Source: Polyangia bacterium (lineage in GTDB: Bacteria; Myxococcota_A; Polyangia; Fen-1088). Taken from it: a stretch of 64,000 nucleotides of DNA. Positions 27,334 through 35,935 of the stretch are shown here, one piece after another (the stretch's first letter is position 1; every line of letters begins with the position of its first letter). The DNA lies in contig DATATI010000083.1 in the NCBI GenBank assembly GCA_036268875.1, positions 186,001 to 250,000 of the forward strand, read 5' to 3'. The notes under the pieces are model-generated. The model ran no database searches. It was not told where the DNA came from and worked only from the letters and a program-made list of their open reading frames with translations. The translations under genes were made by a program, and so were the position numbers.

Positions 27334-28797
27334 GTGCCTCGTCGTCCGCTGATCGCCCCGCTCTTTCTCGGTCTGGCGTTGTCGCCGCTGGCCGCCTGTT
27401 CCAGCGACTGCTGCACCGTCGACAGTTTCCCCATCGCGCTTGGCCGCGCGCCGCTGGGACCGCTGGCGACGACCTCCCCGGGCGCGGTGCTGGTGAACGC
27501 CAGCGACGACGCAGACGGCGCGCCGCCGTTCAAGATGCTGTTCGACACCGGCACGCCGATCACCGTTCTCGGCGGCGACGCCAGCGGCACGCTGACCATC
27601 GAGCCGCGATCGTTCCGCGTGCTGGACGCCGACAGCGGCGCCGCGACGCGCGGATTCTTTCGCGGCATCAATTCACTGCAGCTGCCGCTGCACCCGGCGG
27701 GCACCACCGATACCGCCATCGGCGGCGTGATGGGCGCCGACATCTTCGGTGGCTACGCGATCGACATTCGACTGGCGGCGATCTGCGGCGCTCCCCCCAC
27801 CGGCGCCACGGCCACCGCGCCGGCCCCGTCGCTGATGTGCCCGCAGGTGACGTTCTGGAACCACCAGGGCGCCGACAGCGGGTTTCTCGCCGACGCCGGT
27901 TACGCGGTCCTGGCTTTCACGCCCTACGGCGGTGGCGAGGTCAGCGCGCAAAGCATGGGCGATTTTCTCGGTCTTACCGGACCGATCAGCATCGCCGCCT
28001 CGCGCATCGTGGTGCGGAGCTGCGCGGCCCCGCGGGCGTTTTCTCCCGGCGAGGCGCTTGAAACCTGTTGCAGCGCCACCGAAGCGGTTCAGCGCGCCAC
28101 CGGTACCGACCTGGCGCTGCTGGTAGCCACCGGCGTGGGTCCGCTGGTCCTCGGTCAATCGGCCTGGACGCGCCTCACCGGCGCGCTGGATCCAACCGTC
28201 ACGGTTCCTCCGCTGATCAGCGCCCCGCTGCTGATCGCTACCTGGCCGTCGCCGATCGCCGCGCAGTGGACGTCGCTGCCGCGCATCGCCCTGGTCAGCG
28301 AAGAGGTCACCGCCGATCAGAACCCCGGCGCCTGCGTCGAGCTGGCTCGCTCCCGCCGCCTCGAGTGGGTGGCCACCCGTCAGGCCGCGAACCCCACCCT
28401 GGCCGAATGCGTGCAGCCTTGCGATGTCGACCCGAGCGAGACCGACAAGGCGCAAAACAGCGCCGCCTACCTCGAGGTCGGGAACAACGTCCCCGTCGCC
28501 GTCATCGACGACGCCGAGCCGTGGCTGCAAGGCCTCCGCTTCGACGTGCGCCCGGAAGGCCCTGACCTTGACGGTGTGCTGGGCGCCGGCGCCCTCGGCC
28601 CGGCGCATATGGAGATCGACTATCGCAGCTCGCCGCCGCACCTGATCTTCTCGTGCGACGGCGCCTCGCGCGACAGCTGCTGGGCCGCCGGCCGCTGCCC
28701 GCGCCTGCCCGACAAGAGTCAAAAACACGTCTGCTTCGGCTTGCCGCGGAGTGGATTGCCACAAACATGCGTTCCGTCTCAATGCTCGGTACAATGA
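27334..28797 (+). CDS. Lipoprotein with aspartic-protease-like DTG motif, Cys-rich
   Basis: Starts at GTG 27334; two nearby ATGs (27320, 27323) are out of frame and close quickly. The 487-aa protein has a canonical lipobox, LSPLAAC, so it is probably an envelope lipoprotein. KMLFDTGTPITVLGG (about 68-82) resembles the catalytic loop of pepsin/retropepsin-type proteases, and DGVLGAGALG near the C-terminus resembles their later hydrophobic-Gly element. A second clear DTG/DSG is not seen, so activity is uncertain. At least ten cysteines suggest disulfides. It overlaps the next gene by 4 nt (ATGA). Confidence 0.6.
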   Translation: MPRRPLIAPLFLGLALSPLAACSSDCCTVDSFPIALGRAPLGPLATTSPGAVLVNASDDADGAPPFKMLFDTGTPITVLGGDASGTLTIEPRSFRVLDADSGAATRGFFRGINSLQLPLHPAGTTDTAIGGVMGADIFGGYAIDIRLAAICGAPPTGATATAPAPSLMCPQVTFWNHQGADSGFLADAGYAVLAFTPYGGGEVSAQSMGDFLGLTGPISIAASRIVVRSCAAPRAFSPGEALETCCSATEAVQRATGTDLALLVATGVGPLVLGQSAWTRLTGALDPTVTVPPLISAPLLIATWPSPIAAQWTSLPRIALVSEEVTADQNPGACVELARSRRLEWVATRQAANPTLAECVQPCDVDPSETDKAQNSAAYLEVGNNVPVAVIDDAEPWLQGLRFDVRPEGPDLDGVLGAGALGPAHMEIDYRSSPPHLIFSCDGASRDSCWAAGRCPRLPDKSQKHVCFGLPRSGLPQTCVPSQCSVQ

Positions 28798-29600
28798 CGC
28801 CACGCATGCGCCGTCCCGCCGCTGTCGTTGCCCTGTCGGTCATGTTCGGTGCTGGGCTGGCCGTGGCCTGGCCCGGTCAGGCAGTCGCGAAGATCCGAAT
28901 TGCCATCCCCGAATTCCAGATCGACGGCGGCGCCTCACCGGCGCTGGCGCTGCAGCTACAAGATGGCTTCGTGTTGGGCTTCGTTCGCGCCGGCTTGCAG
29001 GTCCTGGATCCCGTCGACACCGCCCGGCGTCTGGAAGCCAAGCCCGAACTTGGTCGCTGCGATTCGTCCCTGTGCCTAAAAGCGATCGGCCAGCTGCTCG
29101 ACGTCAAGTACGTGGCGCGCGTGAAGATCGAGGTGGCCGGCAACAGCTATAAGATGGTCGGCCGCATTTTCTCGACGGAGGGACCGACGCCCGCCGCCCT
29201 GCCCGTCGCCACCAAATCGAAAAGCTGCGACGTCTGCACGGTGACCGAGGCGCGCGACATCGTGCTGCGCTTGGCGGACGCCTTGCGCGTGTACATCGAA
29301 GACACCACGCCGGCGGCGCCGCCGCCACCGCCACCGCCGCCACCGCCACCGCCCAGCCTGGCCGGACCGGTGATGGGGGCGATGGCCGGCGCGCTGACCG
29401 CGGCCGCTGGCTTCGCCGTGCTGGCCTCGATCGGCGGCTGCACCGGCACCGGCTGCTCGGAGAACCGTTTTCGCAGCACCGCCGGCGGCGTGATGATCGG
29501 CGCCGGCCTGACGGTGGCCGTCACCGGCACCTACGTGACCATCATGCGCGCCCGCGAGCGCGGCGCGCCGACCGGCGTCGCCGTGGCCATTCGCTGGTAA
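28794..29600 (+). CDS. Exported protein, TolB-N/CsgG-like domain, polyproline run, C-terminal Gly-rich hydrophobic helices
   Basis: ATG at 28794 overlaps the upstream stop and gives 268 aa. A signal peptide ends near GQAVAKIRI. The region IAIPEFQIDGGASPALALQL through RCDSSLCLKAIGQLLDVKYV has the pattern of an envelope domain common in myxobacteria (xLGCDDxxCLxxIGxxLGVxx). A run of 12 prolines follows, then two hydrophobic Gly-rich segments (GPVMGAMAGALTAAAGFAVL and GGVMIGAGLTVAVTGTYV) likely to span a membrane. Function unknown. It probably works with the co-translated lipoprotein upstream. Confidence 0.6.
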   Translation: MTPRMRRPAAVVALSVMFGAGLAVAWPGQAVAKIRIAIPEFQIDGGASPALALQLQDGFVLGFVRAGLQVLDPVDTARRLEAKPELGRCDSSLCLKAIGQLLDVKYVARVKIEVAGNSYKMVGRIFSTEGPTPAALPVATKSKSCDVCTVTEARDIVLRLADALRVYIEDTTPAAPPPPPPPPPPPPSLAGPVMGAMAGALTAAAGFAVLASIGGCTGTGCSENRFRSTAGGVMIGAGLTVAVTGTYVTIMRARERGAPTGVAVAIRW

Positions 29601-29614
29601 GCGCGAACGCGCGC

Positions 29615-30964
29615 CTAAAGCGTCGCGCCCAGCGCGCGCAAGGTGGCCGCGAAGGTGGGGAAGGAGGTGGCGATCTCCTTCGCCTCGACCAGCGTGGTCT
29701 CCGCCCCGCACAGACCCAGGATCGCCGCCGACATGGCGATGCGATGATCGCCCTCGGGGATGACGGTCCCTCCGCGCAGCGAATCGCCGGCGTCGGTGCC
29801 GGTGATCGACAAGCCGTCGCGCTGTTCGGTCACCGCCACACCCGCCCGGCCCAGCTCCCGCGCCAGCGCCCGGATGCGATCGGATTCCTTGACCCGCAGC
29901 TCTTCCAGATCGGCGAACACCGTGGTCCCTTCGGCGACCGCCGCGGCCACCGTCAAGGCCGGGATCTCGTCGATCGATCGCAAGGCCAGCGTGCCGTCGA
30001 CGCGCACGCCGCGCAGGTGCGAGGCCCGCGCGTGAATGCGCGCCACCGGTTCGCCCATCGCCTGGCCGGTCTGGGTGACGGTGAGATCGCCGCCCATCGC
30101 CCGCAGCACGTCCAGGGCGCCAGTCCGGGTGGGGTTGATGCCCACGTTCTCGATCACGACGTCGCTGCCAGGAACGATCAGCGCCGCCACCAGCAGAAAC
30201 GTCGCCGACGAGAAATCGCCTGGCACGGTGATGGGGATGGCCCGCAAGCGGCCGTCCCAGCCGTCCGGCTCGACAGTGATGGTGTTGGTGGCCGGATCGG
30301 CGCTGACCGGCGCGCCCAGGAACCGCAGCATGCGTTCGGTGTGGTCGCGCGACTGGGCCGGCTCGGTGATGATGGTGGGACCCTTGGCCTGGAGGCCGGC
30401 CAGCACCAACGCGCTTTTCAGCTGGGCGCTGGCCACCGGCAGCGGGTAGCGAATCCCGTGCAGAGCGCCGCCGCGGATTCGCAGCGGTGGAAAAATATCA
30501 TTAGGGCGTTGGGGTTCGACGCGCCCGTCGACGATGGCCCCCATCAAACGCAGCGGCTCGGCCAGGCGGCGCATCGGCCGCCTGGTCAGCGAGCTGTCGC
30601 CTTCCAGCACCGTCTCGAACGGCCGCCCGGCCACAAGCCCGGTCAGAAGGCGAATGCTGGTTCCCGAATTACCGCAGTCGATGGCCCGCGCCGCCGACCG
30701 CAGCCCGCGCAGGCCCACGCCGGTGACCCGCGCTTGTTCGCCGGCCAGATCGATCGCCACGCCCAGCGCCTGCAGCGCGCGCGCCGTCGATACGTTGTCG
30801 CCGCCCAGACCGAGGCCAGCGATCTCGACCGCGCCGTCGGTCAGCGCGCCGAACAGCAGCGCGCGGTGCGAGACCGACTTGTCGCCCGGCACGCGGCAGG
30901 TGCCGCGCAAAGGCCCCGAGCGTTCGACCGACAGAATCTCGCCTGCGTGCGCTTGCTCCGACAT
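29615..30964 (-). CDS. aroA: 3-phosphoshikimate 1-carboxyvinyltransferase (EPSP synthase), class II-like
   Basis: A 449-aa enzyme that joins shikimate 3-phosphate and PEP in the shikimate pathway. Substrate-binding motifs are VPGDKSVSHRALLFGAL, GNSGTSIRLLTG and GDSSLTRRPMRRL. Four short motifs used to define the glyphosate-insensitive class II enzymes are all present: GDKS (27-30), SAQLK (179-183), RDHTE (206-210) and NPTR (277-280). The C-terminal LKVKESDR-type block appears as LRVKESDRI. It lies 27 nt after the lipoprotein gene of the pheA-tyrA operon. Confidence 0.96.
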   Translation of the reverse strand: MSEQAHAGEILSVERSGPLRGTCRVPGDKSVSHRALLFGALTDGAVEIAGLGLGGDNVSTARALQALGVAIDLAGEQARVTGVGLRGLRSAARAIDCGNSGTSIRLLTGLVAGRPFETVLEGDSSLTRRPMRRLAEPLRLMGAIVDGRVEPQRPNDIFPPLRIRGGALHGIRYPLPVASAQLKSALVLAGLQAKGPTIITEPAQSRDHTERMLRFLGAPVSADPATNTITVEPDGWDGRLRAIPITVPGDFSSATFLLVAALIVPGSDVVIENVGINPTRTGALDVLRAMGGDLTVTQTGQAMGEPVARIHARASHLRGVRVDGTLALRSIDEIPALTVAAAVAEGTTVFADLEELRVKESDRIRALARELGRAGVAVTEQRDGLSITGTDAGDSLRGGTVIPEGDHRIAMSAAILGLCGAETTLVEAKEIATSFPTFAATLRALGATL

Positions 30965-30991
30965 CGCGGCGCCTGGTTTATCACGCCGCCG

Positions 30992-31984
30992 TCAGTGCGG
31001 GCGAGCCCGGCGCAGCGTCTCGACAATGATGCCCAGCTTCTGCGCCAGGTCGTCGCGCGCCGATTCGGGAATGGTCAGCGCGCCGCGCAGCCGCGAGCCC
31101 TCGGCGTGAAAGTTGGCCCCGTCCAGCAGTGCCGCCAAGCCGAACACGCGCAAAAGCGCCCGCCCGCGCAGGTCGTTCAAGAATTGCTGCGCCAGGCGCG
31201 CCGCCGCCTGCGCCTGCGGCGGCTCTGCCAAAAGCGCCAGCACCGAGACGTCCAGCGATGAGCCCAGATCCAACCGCGCCCCCGCCTGGCGCAACCCTTC
31301 AGGCATCTGGAAAGCGTCGCCGATTCGCTGGCGCATGCCTTCGCTGAGGCCGACCGTCGCCACCAGCGCCGGCCGCCCGCGCTCCGGTTCCAGCGCCCGC
31401 CGCAGTGGACCGAGCTCGCCGCCGCGCGCGTCGGGCGAAAGGCCGAATGAACAATCGATCGCCGATCGCACCGTCGCCAGGCGCCCAGCCAAGAGCGTGC
31501 GCGGGGTCAGAAGCGCCGTCGCCTCGTCGCCGGCTAGCCACAGCGGGCTGCCGCGCCAGGCATCGGCCACCGCTCCCGCATGCGCCCCTGCGAACGCCTT
31601 GGCCACCGCCGCCTCGACAAAGCGACCTTGCGAGATCGTGAAGACCAGCGGGCCGCCGGCGTCTTCGGTGACAGCGAAGACCATGCGATCGACGTCGGCG
31701 ATCTCGTCGTAGCCCAAGGTGGCGTTGCGGGCCTGGCGCTCGTCGGCGCCGCGCCCGGCCAGGAGCGATTTTGACCAGGGTGAATCGCGCAGCTGTTGCA
31801 GATCGATCTCCAGCAAGGTCTCGGCCCCGGCAGGAACCACACCCAAAAGATCGCGATCGTCGGGCGCGGTGCGCGCCGCCGCGGACGTGGCCACCTTACC
31901 GACGCCGCCATCGTCGGCGGTGGCGCACCCGCCCGCCGCCAGCAGCAGCGCCAACGCCGGCGTCCAGGTTCGGCGCGCCGTCAT
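30992..31984 (-). CDS. Putative lipoprotein of unknown function in aromatic amino-acid operon
   Basis: A 330-aa exported protein. The N-terminus MTARRTWTPALALLLAAGGCATA is a signal peptide with Cys near residue 20; the lipobox is imperfect (AGGC). The body is Ala/Arg/Leu-rich with a conserved-looking start DRDLLGVVPAGAETLLEIDLQQL. The pattern of a beta-rich N-terminal half followed by LARLAQQFLNDLRG helices resembles DUF3352-like envelope proteins, but I am not sure. It overlaps tyrA by 4 nt, and its place between tyrA and aroA has no metabolic explanation. Confidence 0.55.
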   Translation of the reverse strand: MTARRTWTPALALLLAAGGCATADDGGVGKVATSAAARTAPDDRDLLGVVPAGAETLLEIDLQQLRDSPWSKSLLAGRGADERQARNATLGYDEIADVDRMVFAVTEDAGGPLVFTISQGRFVEAAVAKAFAGAHAGAVADAWRGSPLWLAGDEATALLTPRTLLAGRLATVRSAIDCSFGLSPDARGGELGPLRRALEPERGRPALVATVGLSEGMRQRIGDAFQMPEGLRQAGARLDLGSSLDVSVLALLAEPPQAQAAARLAQQFLNDLRGRALLRVFGLAALLDGANFHAEGSRLRGALTIPESARDDLAQKLGIIVETLRRARPH

Positions 31985-32871
31985 CCAGGGATCAGCCGAT
32001 CGCGGCTTTGCTTGGCCGCCGCCAGCAGCGCGTCCAGCCGTTCGCCGTCATCGTCGGAGATGGCCGCCCGCAGAGACTGGATCTGCTCCAGCAAACGATC
32101 GATCAGCGGCAGGATCTCGCCGCGGTTGTCGAGGAAGATGTCGCGCCACATGGCCGGGCTCGACGCCGCCACCCGGGTGGTGTCGCGCAAGCTGGTGGTC
32201 ATCAGGCGACCGATCTGCTGCAGCACCTTCGGCTCGCCGCCCGAAACCGCCGCCGCCAGCGCGTACGCCGCCACGTGCGGCAGGTGACTGCTGGCCCCGA
32301 GCACGCGATCGTGAACCGCGGCGTCCATCATCACCACGTCGGCGCCGAACGTCGACCACAACCGCGTCACGGTGGTCAACGCCGCCGCATCGGTGGTCGC
32401 GGTCGGGCACAGCACGCACGGCCGGCCGGCAAAGAGCGTCGCCGACGCCGCATCCGGCCCGACGCGCTCGGTGCCGGCAATCGGATGACAGGCGACGAAG
32501 GTCCCGGGCGGCAGCACCGGCTCCAGCGCGCGCACCGCCGGCACCTTCACGCTGGCCACGTCGAAGACCAGCGCGTCGCGGGCCACCGCCGGGGCCAGCG
32601 CCCCGGCCAGCGCCGCCAAGCTGCGCACCGGCGTGGCCAGCACGATCACCGCCGCGCCCCGCGCCGCCTCGGCCGCGCTGCCCGCGGCGGTATCGATAAG
32701 ACCGAGCTCCCGCGCCCGGCGCAGCGTCTCGGGGTTGCGGGCGAAGCCGACCACTTCGTTGACCACGCCCGCCGCGCGCGCCGCCAGCGCCACCGAGCCG
32801 CCGAGCTGCCCGACGCCAATCACCGCCAGCCGACCAAGCGGCGGCCCGTCCCAGGTCACGCGCGTCGTCAC
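31981..32871 (-). CDS. tyrA: Prephenate (or arogenate) dehydrogenase
   Basis: From GTG at 32871 (overlapping the pheA stop as GTGA) this is a 296-aa TyrA. The NAD(P) site is LAVIGVGQLGGSVALAARAAG. The catalytic region has VACHPIAGTERVGPDAAS, with the HPxxG(T/S)E motif, and GASSHLPHVAAYALA, with the conserved His. There is no fused chorismate mutase or ACT domain, so the specificity between prephenate and arogenate is not fixed. It yields 4-hydroxyphenylpyruvate for tyrosine. An open frame to 32964 lies inside pheA and is rejected. Confidence 0.93.
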   Translation of the reverse strand: MTTRVTWDGPPLGRLAVIGVGQLGGSVALAARAAGVVNEVVGFARNPETLRRARELGLIDTAAGSAAEAARGAAVIVLATPVRSLAALAGALAPAVARDALVFDVASVKVPAVRALEPVLPPGTFVACHPIAGTERVGPDAASATLFAGRPCVLCPTATTDAAALTTVTRLWSTFGADVVMMDAAVHDRVLGASSHLPHVAAYALAAAVSGGEPKVLQQIGRLMTTSLRDTTRVAASSPAMWRDIFLDNRGEILPLIDRLLEQIQSLRAAISDDDGERLDALLAAAKQSRDRLIPG

Positions 32872-33992
32872 ACGCGCCGTCCGCCCGCGACGTCTCGCGG
32901 GTACGATCCCAGCACTTTCAGAAGCGGCAGCTCGCTGGCCAATCCCTCCAGCGCCGCCTGGCACACCGGATCGCTGCGGTGCCCGTCGAGATCGACGAAG
33001 AACAGATCGCGCAGCTGGCGGCGATCGGTCGGACGCGAGGCGATGCGGCGCAGGTTCACCCCGCCCGCGGCCAGGCGATCCAGCACGCGCGCCAGCCGCC
33101 CCGGTTGATCATCCAATCCCAGCAGCAAGCTGGTGGCATCCGTCCCCGACGCCGGCGGCGCGGTTTTTCCCAGCACCAGAAAACGCGCCACATCCGCCGG
33201 TCCGTCGTCCAGGCGCACCTTGGCCACCGTCAGATCAAAAATCTCCGCCGCCAGCGCCGGCGCCACCGCCGCCGCCCGCGCGTCGTCGCGGGCCAGCGCC
33301 GCCGCCGCCGCCGCTGACGGCGCCGCCACCACCGACGCGCGCGGCAGCGATTCCACCAGTCCCGCCGCGCAGCGGGCCGCCGCCACCGGGTGGGCGTAGA
33401 CGCGCTCGATCCCCGCCGTCGATCCCGTGTGGGTCAGCAAGGCGTGCGCCGCTTCGATGATGATCTCGCCGACGATCAGCAGATCGGAATCGAGAAAATG
33501 ATCCAGGGCGTGGGTGACCAGCCCCTCGGACGCTTCTTCGACCGGGACCACGCCATAGTCGGCGCCGCGCCCCACCTCGCGAAAGACCTCGCCGATGCTG
33601 GCGGCGGGCGCATAGCGGGCGGACAAACCAAAACGCGTCTTGCCGGCCAGGTGACTGAACGTCGCCTCCGGACCGGGATACGCCACCACCAGCGGGCTTT
33701 CCAGCGACAGGCACGCCGACATGATCTCGCGAAACACCGGACGCACCGCCTGGCGCGGGAAAGCGCCCCGCGCGGCGGCGGTCAGCCGTTCCAGCACGGC
33801 GCGCTCGCGGCCGGGGACGTGAAAGGTCTCGGCGCGCTGACGCTTGAGCTCACCCACCCGCTTGACCACTTCGGCCCGTCGGTCCAGCAAGCCCAGGATC
33901 TGATCGTCGATGCCGTCGATCTCGCCGCGCAACGACGGCAGATCGCTGGCGCCCGCGGCGGGCCCGTCGTCGGACTTGCCTTGCGTGCTCAT
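32868..33992 (-). CDS. pheA: Chorismate mutase-prephenate dehydratase-like P-protein with altered dehydratase active site
   Basis: Three domains in 374 aa. The AroQ chorismate mutase (about 18-98) is intact, with LRGEIDGIDDQILGLLDRR and ELKRQ. The prephenate dehydratase-like domain is about 100-277 and a C-terminal ACT domain about 287-360. In the dehydratase domain the usual VVPIENS reads VVPVEEAS (Glu153 for Asn), the usual SHPQ reads AHPV (Val203 for Gln), and the usual TRF reads ARF (Ala269 for Thr). These are the positions of the E. coli residues Asn160, Gln215 and Thr278. The ACT ESRP motif reads ASRP. Mutase activity looks safe; dehydratase activity is doubtful. It is the first gene of pheA-tyrA-lipoprotein-aroA. 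Confidence 0.9.
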   Translation of the reverse strand: MSTQGKSDDGPAAGASDLPSLRGEIDGIDDQILGLLDRRAEVVKRVGELKRQRAETFHVPGRERAVLERLTAAARGAFPRQAVRPVFREIMSACLSLESPLVVAYPGPEATFSHLAGKTRFGLSARYAPAASIGEVFREVGRGADYGVVPVEEASEGLVTHALDHFLDSDLLIVGEIIIEAAHALLTHTGSTAGIERVYAHPVAAARCAAGLVESLPRASVVAAPSAAAAAALARDDARAAAVAPALAAEIFDLTVAKVRLDDGPADVARFLVLGKTAPPASGTDATSLLLGLDDQPGRLARVLDRLAAGGVNLRRIASRPTDRRQLRDLFFVDLDGHRSDPVCQAALEGLASELPLLKVLGSYPRDVAGGRRV

Positions 33993-34047
33993 GCGTCGCC
34001 GGTCCCCGCGTTGCCGCTCACGGTCCGGTATTACCGGCGCCAGCGTC

Positions 34048-34053
34048 TATAAT
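34048..34053 (+). promoter_or_regulatory. -10-like TATAAT close to the dsbD start
   Basis: A perfect TATAAT ends 7 nt before the ATG at 34061. No good -35 is at 16-18 nt. The whole divergent gap with pheA is only 68 nt. If active, the dsbD mRNA would be leaderless or nearly so. Confidence 0.4.
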
Positions 34054-34060
34054 CAAGCCG

Positions 34061-35269
34061 ATGGCCCCTCCCCCGACGATGATCTTCGCGCTGACCGCCG
34101 GTCTGCTGACCGCGCTCACCCCCTGCGTGTACCCGATGATTCCCATCACCATCAGCATCTTCGGGGCGAAGGCTGGCGTCAGCCGGGCCCGCGCGCTGGT
34201 GCTGGCGACGTTCTACGTGGCCGGCATCGCCGCCATGTTCGGGACGCTGGGGACGGTGTTCGCGCTGCTGGGCAAGGCCTTCGGGACCTTCCTGGCCAAC
34301 CCGTGGGTGATCGTGCCGCTGGCGCTTTTCTTCGTGGCCATGGCCCTGTCGATGTTCGGCGCCTTCGAGCTGGCGGTGCCGGCCGGGTTGCAGGCGCGCC
34401 TGTCGCGGGTGGGCGGGCGCGGTTTTGGCGGCGCGTTCTTGATGGGCCTGGTGGGCGGCATCATCGCCGCGCCCTGCACCGGTCCGCCGCTGGCGGCGAT
34501 CCTGGCCTATGTCGCCACCACGCGCGACGCGGTCTACGGGTTCCTGCTGCTGTCGACGTACGCGATCGGGTTCGGCGTGCCGTTCTGGGTGCTGGCCGGA
34601 TTCTCCATGTCGCTGCCGCGTTCGGGTGGCTGGATGGACGCCGTGAAGAGCGTCTTCGGGATCGCCCTGCTGGTGGCGGCGCTTTACTACCTCAAGAACG
34701 TGGTGCCGGCGCTGGGGCACTTCACCGGGCGGACGCCGCTGTTCCTGGGCGGCGCCTTGCTGGCCGTCGCCGTCGGCGTGGCGCTGGGCGCGGTGCACCT
34801 GACCTTTCACCAGCAAGCCGCCGCGCGCGTGCGCAAAGCGCTGGGCGTGGCGCTGGCGACCCTGGGCTTGTTCGCGGTGACCAATTACGTGCTGACGCCG
34901 AAGGGCGCCGTGCAGCTGACCTGGCTGGGCAGCGAGAACGATGCCCTCACCGCCGCCCGCGCCGCCGGCCAGCCGCTGCTCATCGACTTCATGGCCGACT
35001 GGTGCCTGCCCTGCCGGGAGCTCGACCTGAAGGTCTTCTCCCAGCCCGACGTCGCCCAGGCCCTGCAGGATTTCACCCTGCTGCGCGTGAATCTGACCCG
35101 CGAAGACGAGGACCCGGCGCTGGGGGCGGTGAAGAAAAAATACGCCGCCGACACCCTACCCGCCGTGCGCATCGTCTCGCCCTCCGGCGCCCCGCTCGGT
35201 CGCGCCGACGAGGTGCTGACCCCGAAACATTTTTTGGACCTGCTGGCGCAAGCGAAACGAACGAACTGA
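34061..35269 (+). CDS. dsbD: Thiol:disulfide interchange protein DsbD, short form lacking the N-terminal domain
   Basis: A 402-aa inner-membrane protein with eight hydrophobic helices of the DsbD beta domain. The redox cysteines sit in ALTPCVYPMIPI (Cys22) and IAAPCTGPPLA. The C-terminal thioredoxin-like domain has ADWCLPCREL, a CxxC near residue 317. The periplasmic N-terminal immunoglobulin-like domain of E. coli DsbD is missing, so electrons must pass to other partners. It moves reducing power from cytoplasmic thioredoxin to the envelope. Nearby genes encode a glutaredoxin-like exported protein that may be a partner. Confidence 0.92.
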   Translation: MAPPPTMIFALTAGLLTALTPCVYPMIPITISIFGAKAGVSRARALVLATFYVAGIAAMFGTLGTVFALLGKAFGTFLANPWVIVPLALFFVAMALSMFGAFELAVPAGLQARLSRVGGRGFGGAFLMGLVGGIIAAPCTGPPLAAILAYVATTRDAVYGFLLLSTYAIGFGVPFWVLAGFSMSLPRSGGWMDAVKSVFGIALLVAALYYLKNVVPALGHFTGRTPLFLGGALLAVAVGVALGAVHLTFHQQAAARVRKALGVALATLGLFAVTNYVLTPKGAVQLTWLGSENDALTAARAAGQPLLIDFMADWCLPCRELDLKVFSQPDVAQALQDFTLLRVNLTREDEDPALGAVKKKYAADTLPAVRIVSPSGAPLGRADEVLTPKHFLDLLAQAKRTN

Positions 35270-35305
35270 AGAAAACCGACGATCCAGCAGCGCGGCGGCT
35301 CGCCG

Positions 35306-35935
35306 TCAGCGGCCGAGATGAGCGGTCAGCGTGGCCAGGCCGATGAGGTGAGTGCCGTTGGAGAAATTCTTGTTGGCGTTGGGGCCGGTGGTCTCGATGA
35401 CGCCGCCGAAGAAGTAGTGGTAACCGCCGGCCACCTCGGCGCCCACGCCGAGGTACGGGTTCAGAAAGTATTCCAGCCCGACCTTCACCTGCGTGACCAG
35501 GCCCTTGTGCGAGACCTGCGCGCTGTCCAGCGGCGGCGTCACCGGATGGGGCGTCCCGAAGCCGAAGCCGGCGTAGAGGCCGGGACGCAAGATCAACCGC
35601 TCGCGCAGGCCCCGATCGTGGCCGGGGCCGATGGGCGCGTCGATGACGAACCCACCTAGGAACTGGGTCAGCGTCCCGGTGCGACCGTTGCTGTCGATGA
35701 ACTGCAGAAAGTTGGCCGACAGATCGAACAGCAGCAGCTTGACGCCCAGCTCGAACCCGGCGGCGGCGCCATTGGTGGTGTCGAAGAAATCGGGGGTCGA
35801 ATCGGTGGCACCCCAGCCGCCCGCGCCGCCCAGACGAAGGCCGGCGCGCGCGTCGACCAGGCGCGCCTGCGCCGGACCTGCGCCCGCCAGCGCCACGGCG
35901 ACGACCAGCAGGCCGACGCTGGCGGCGCGCTTCAA
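35306..35935 (-). CDS. Predicted outer-membrane beta-barrel protein
   Basis: A 209-aa protein with a signal peptide (MKRAASVGLLVVAVALAGAGPAQA). A Gly/aromatic beta-rich body follows, for example AGFELGVKLLLFDLSANFLQF and VGLEYFLNPYLGVGAEVAGG. It ends HLGR rather than in an aromatic residue. The overall pattern is that of OmpW/OmpA-like small barrels, not a specific match. Its start overlaps the end of the glutaredoxin-like gene by 4 nt (35932-35935), so the two are co-translated. Confidence 0.6.
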   Translation of the reverse strand: MKRAASVGLLVVAVALAGAGPAQARLVDARAGLRLGGAGGWGATDSTPDFFDTTNGAAAGFELGVKLLLFDLSANFLQFIDSNGRTGTLTQFLGGFVIDAPIGPGHDRGLRERLILRPGLYAGFGFGTPHPVTPPLDSAQVSHKGLVTQVKVGLEYFLNPYLGVGAEVAGGYHYFFGGVIETTGPNANKNFSNGTHLIGLATLTAHLGR

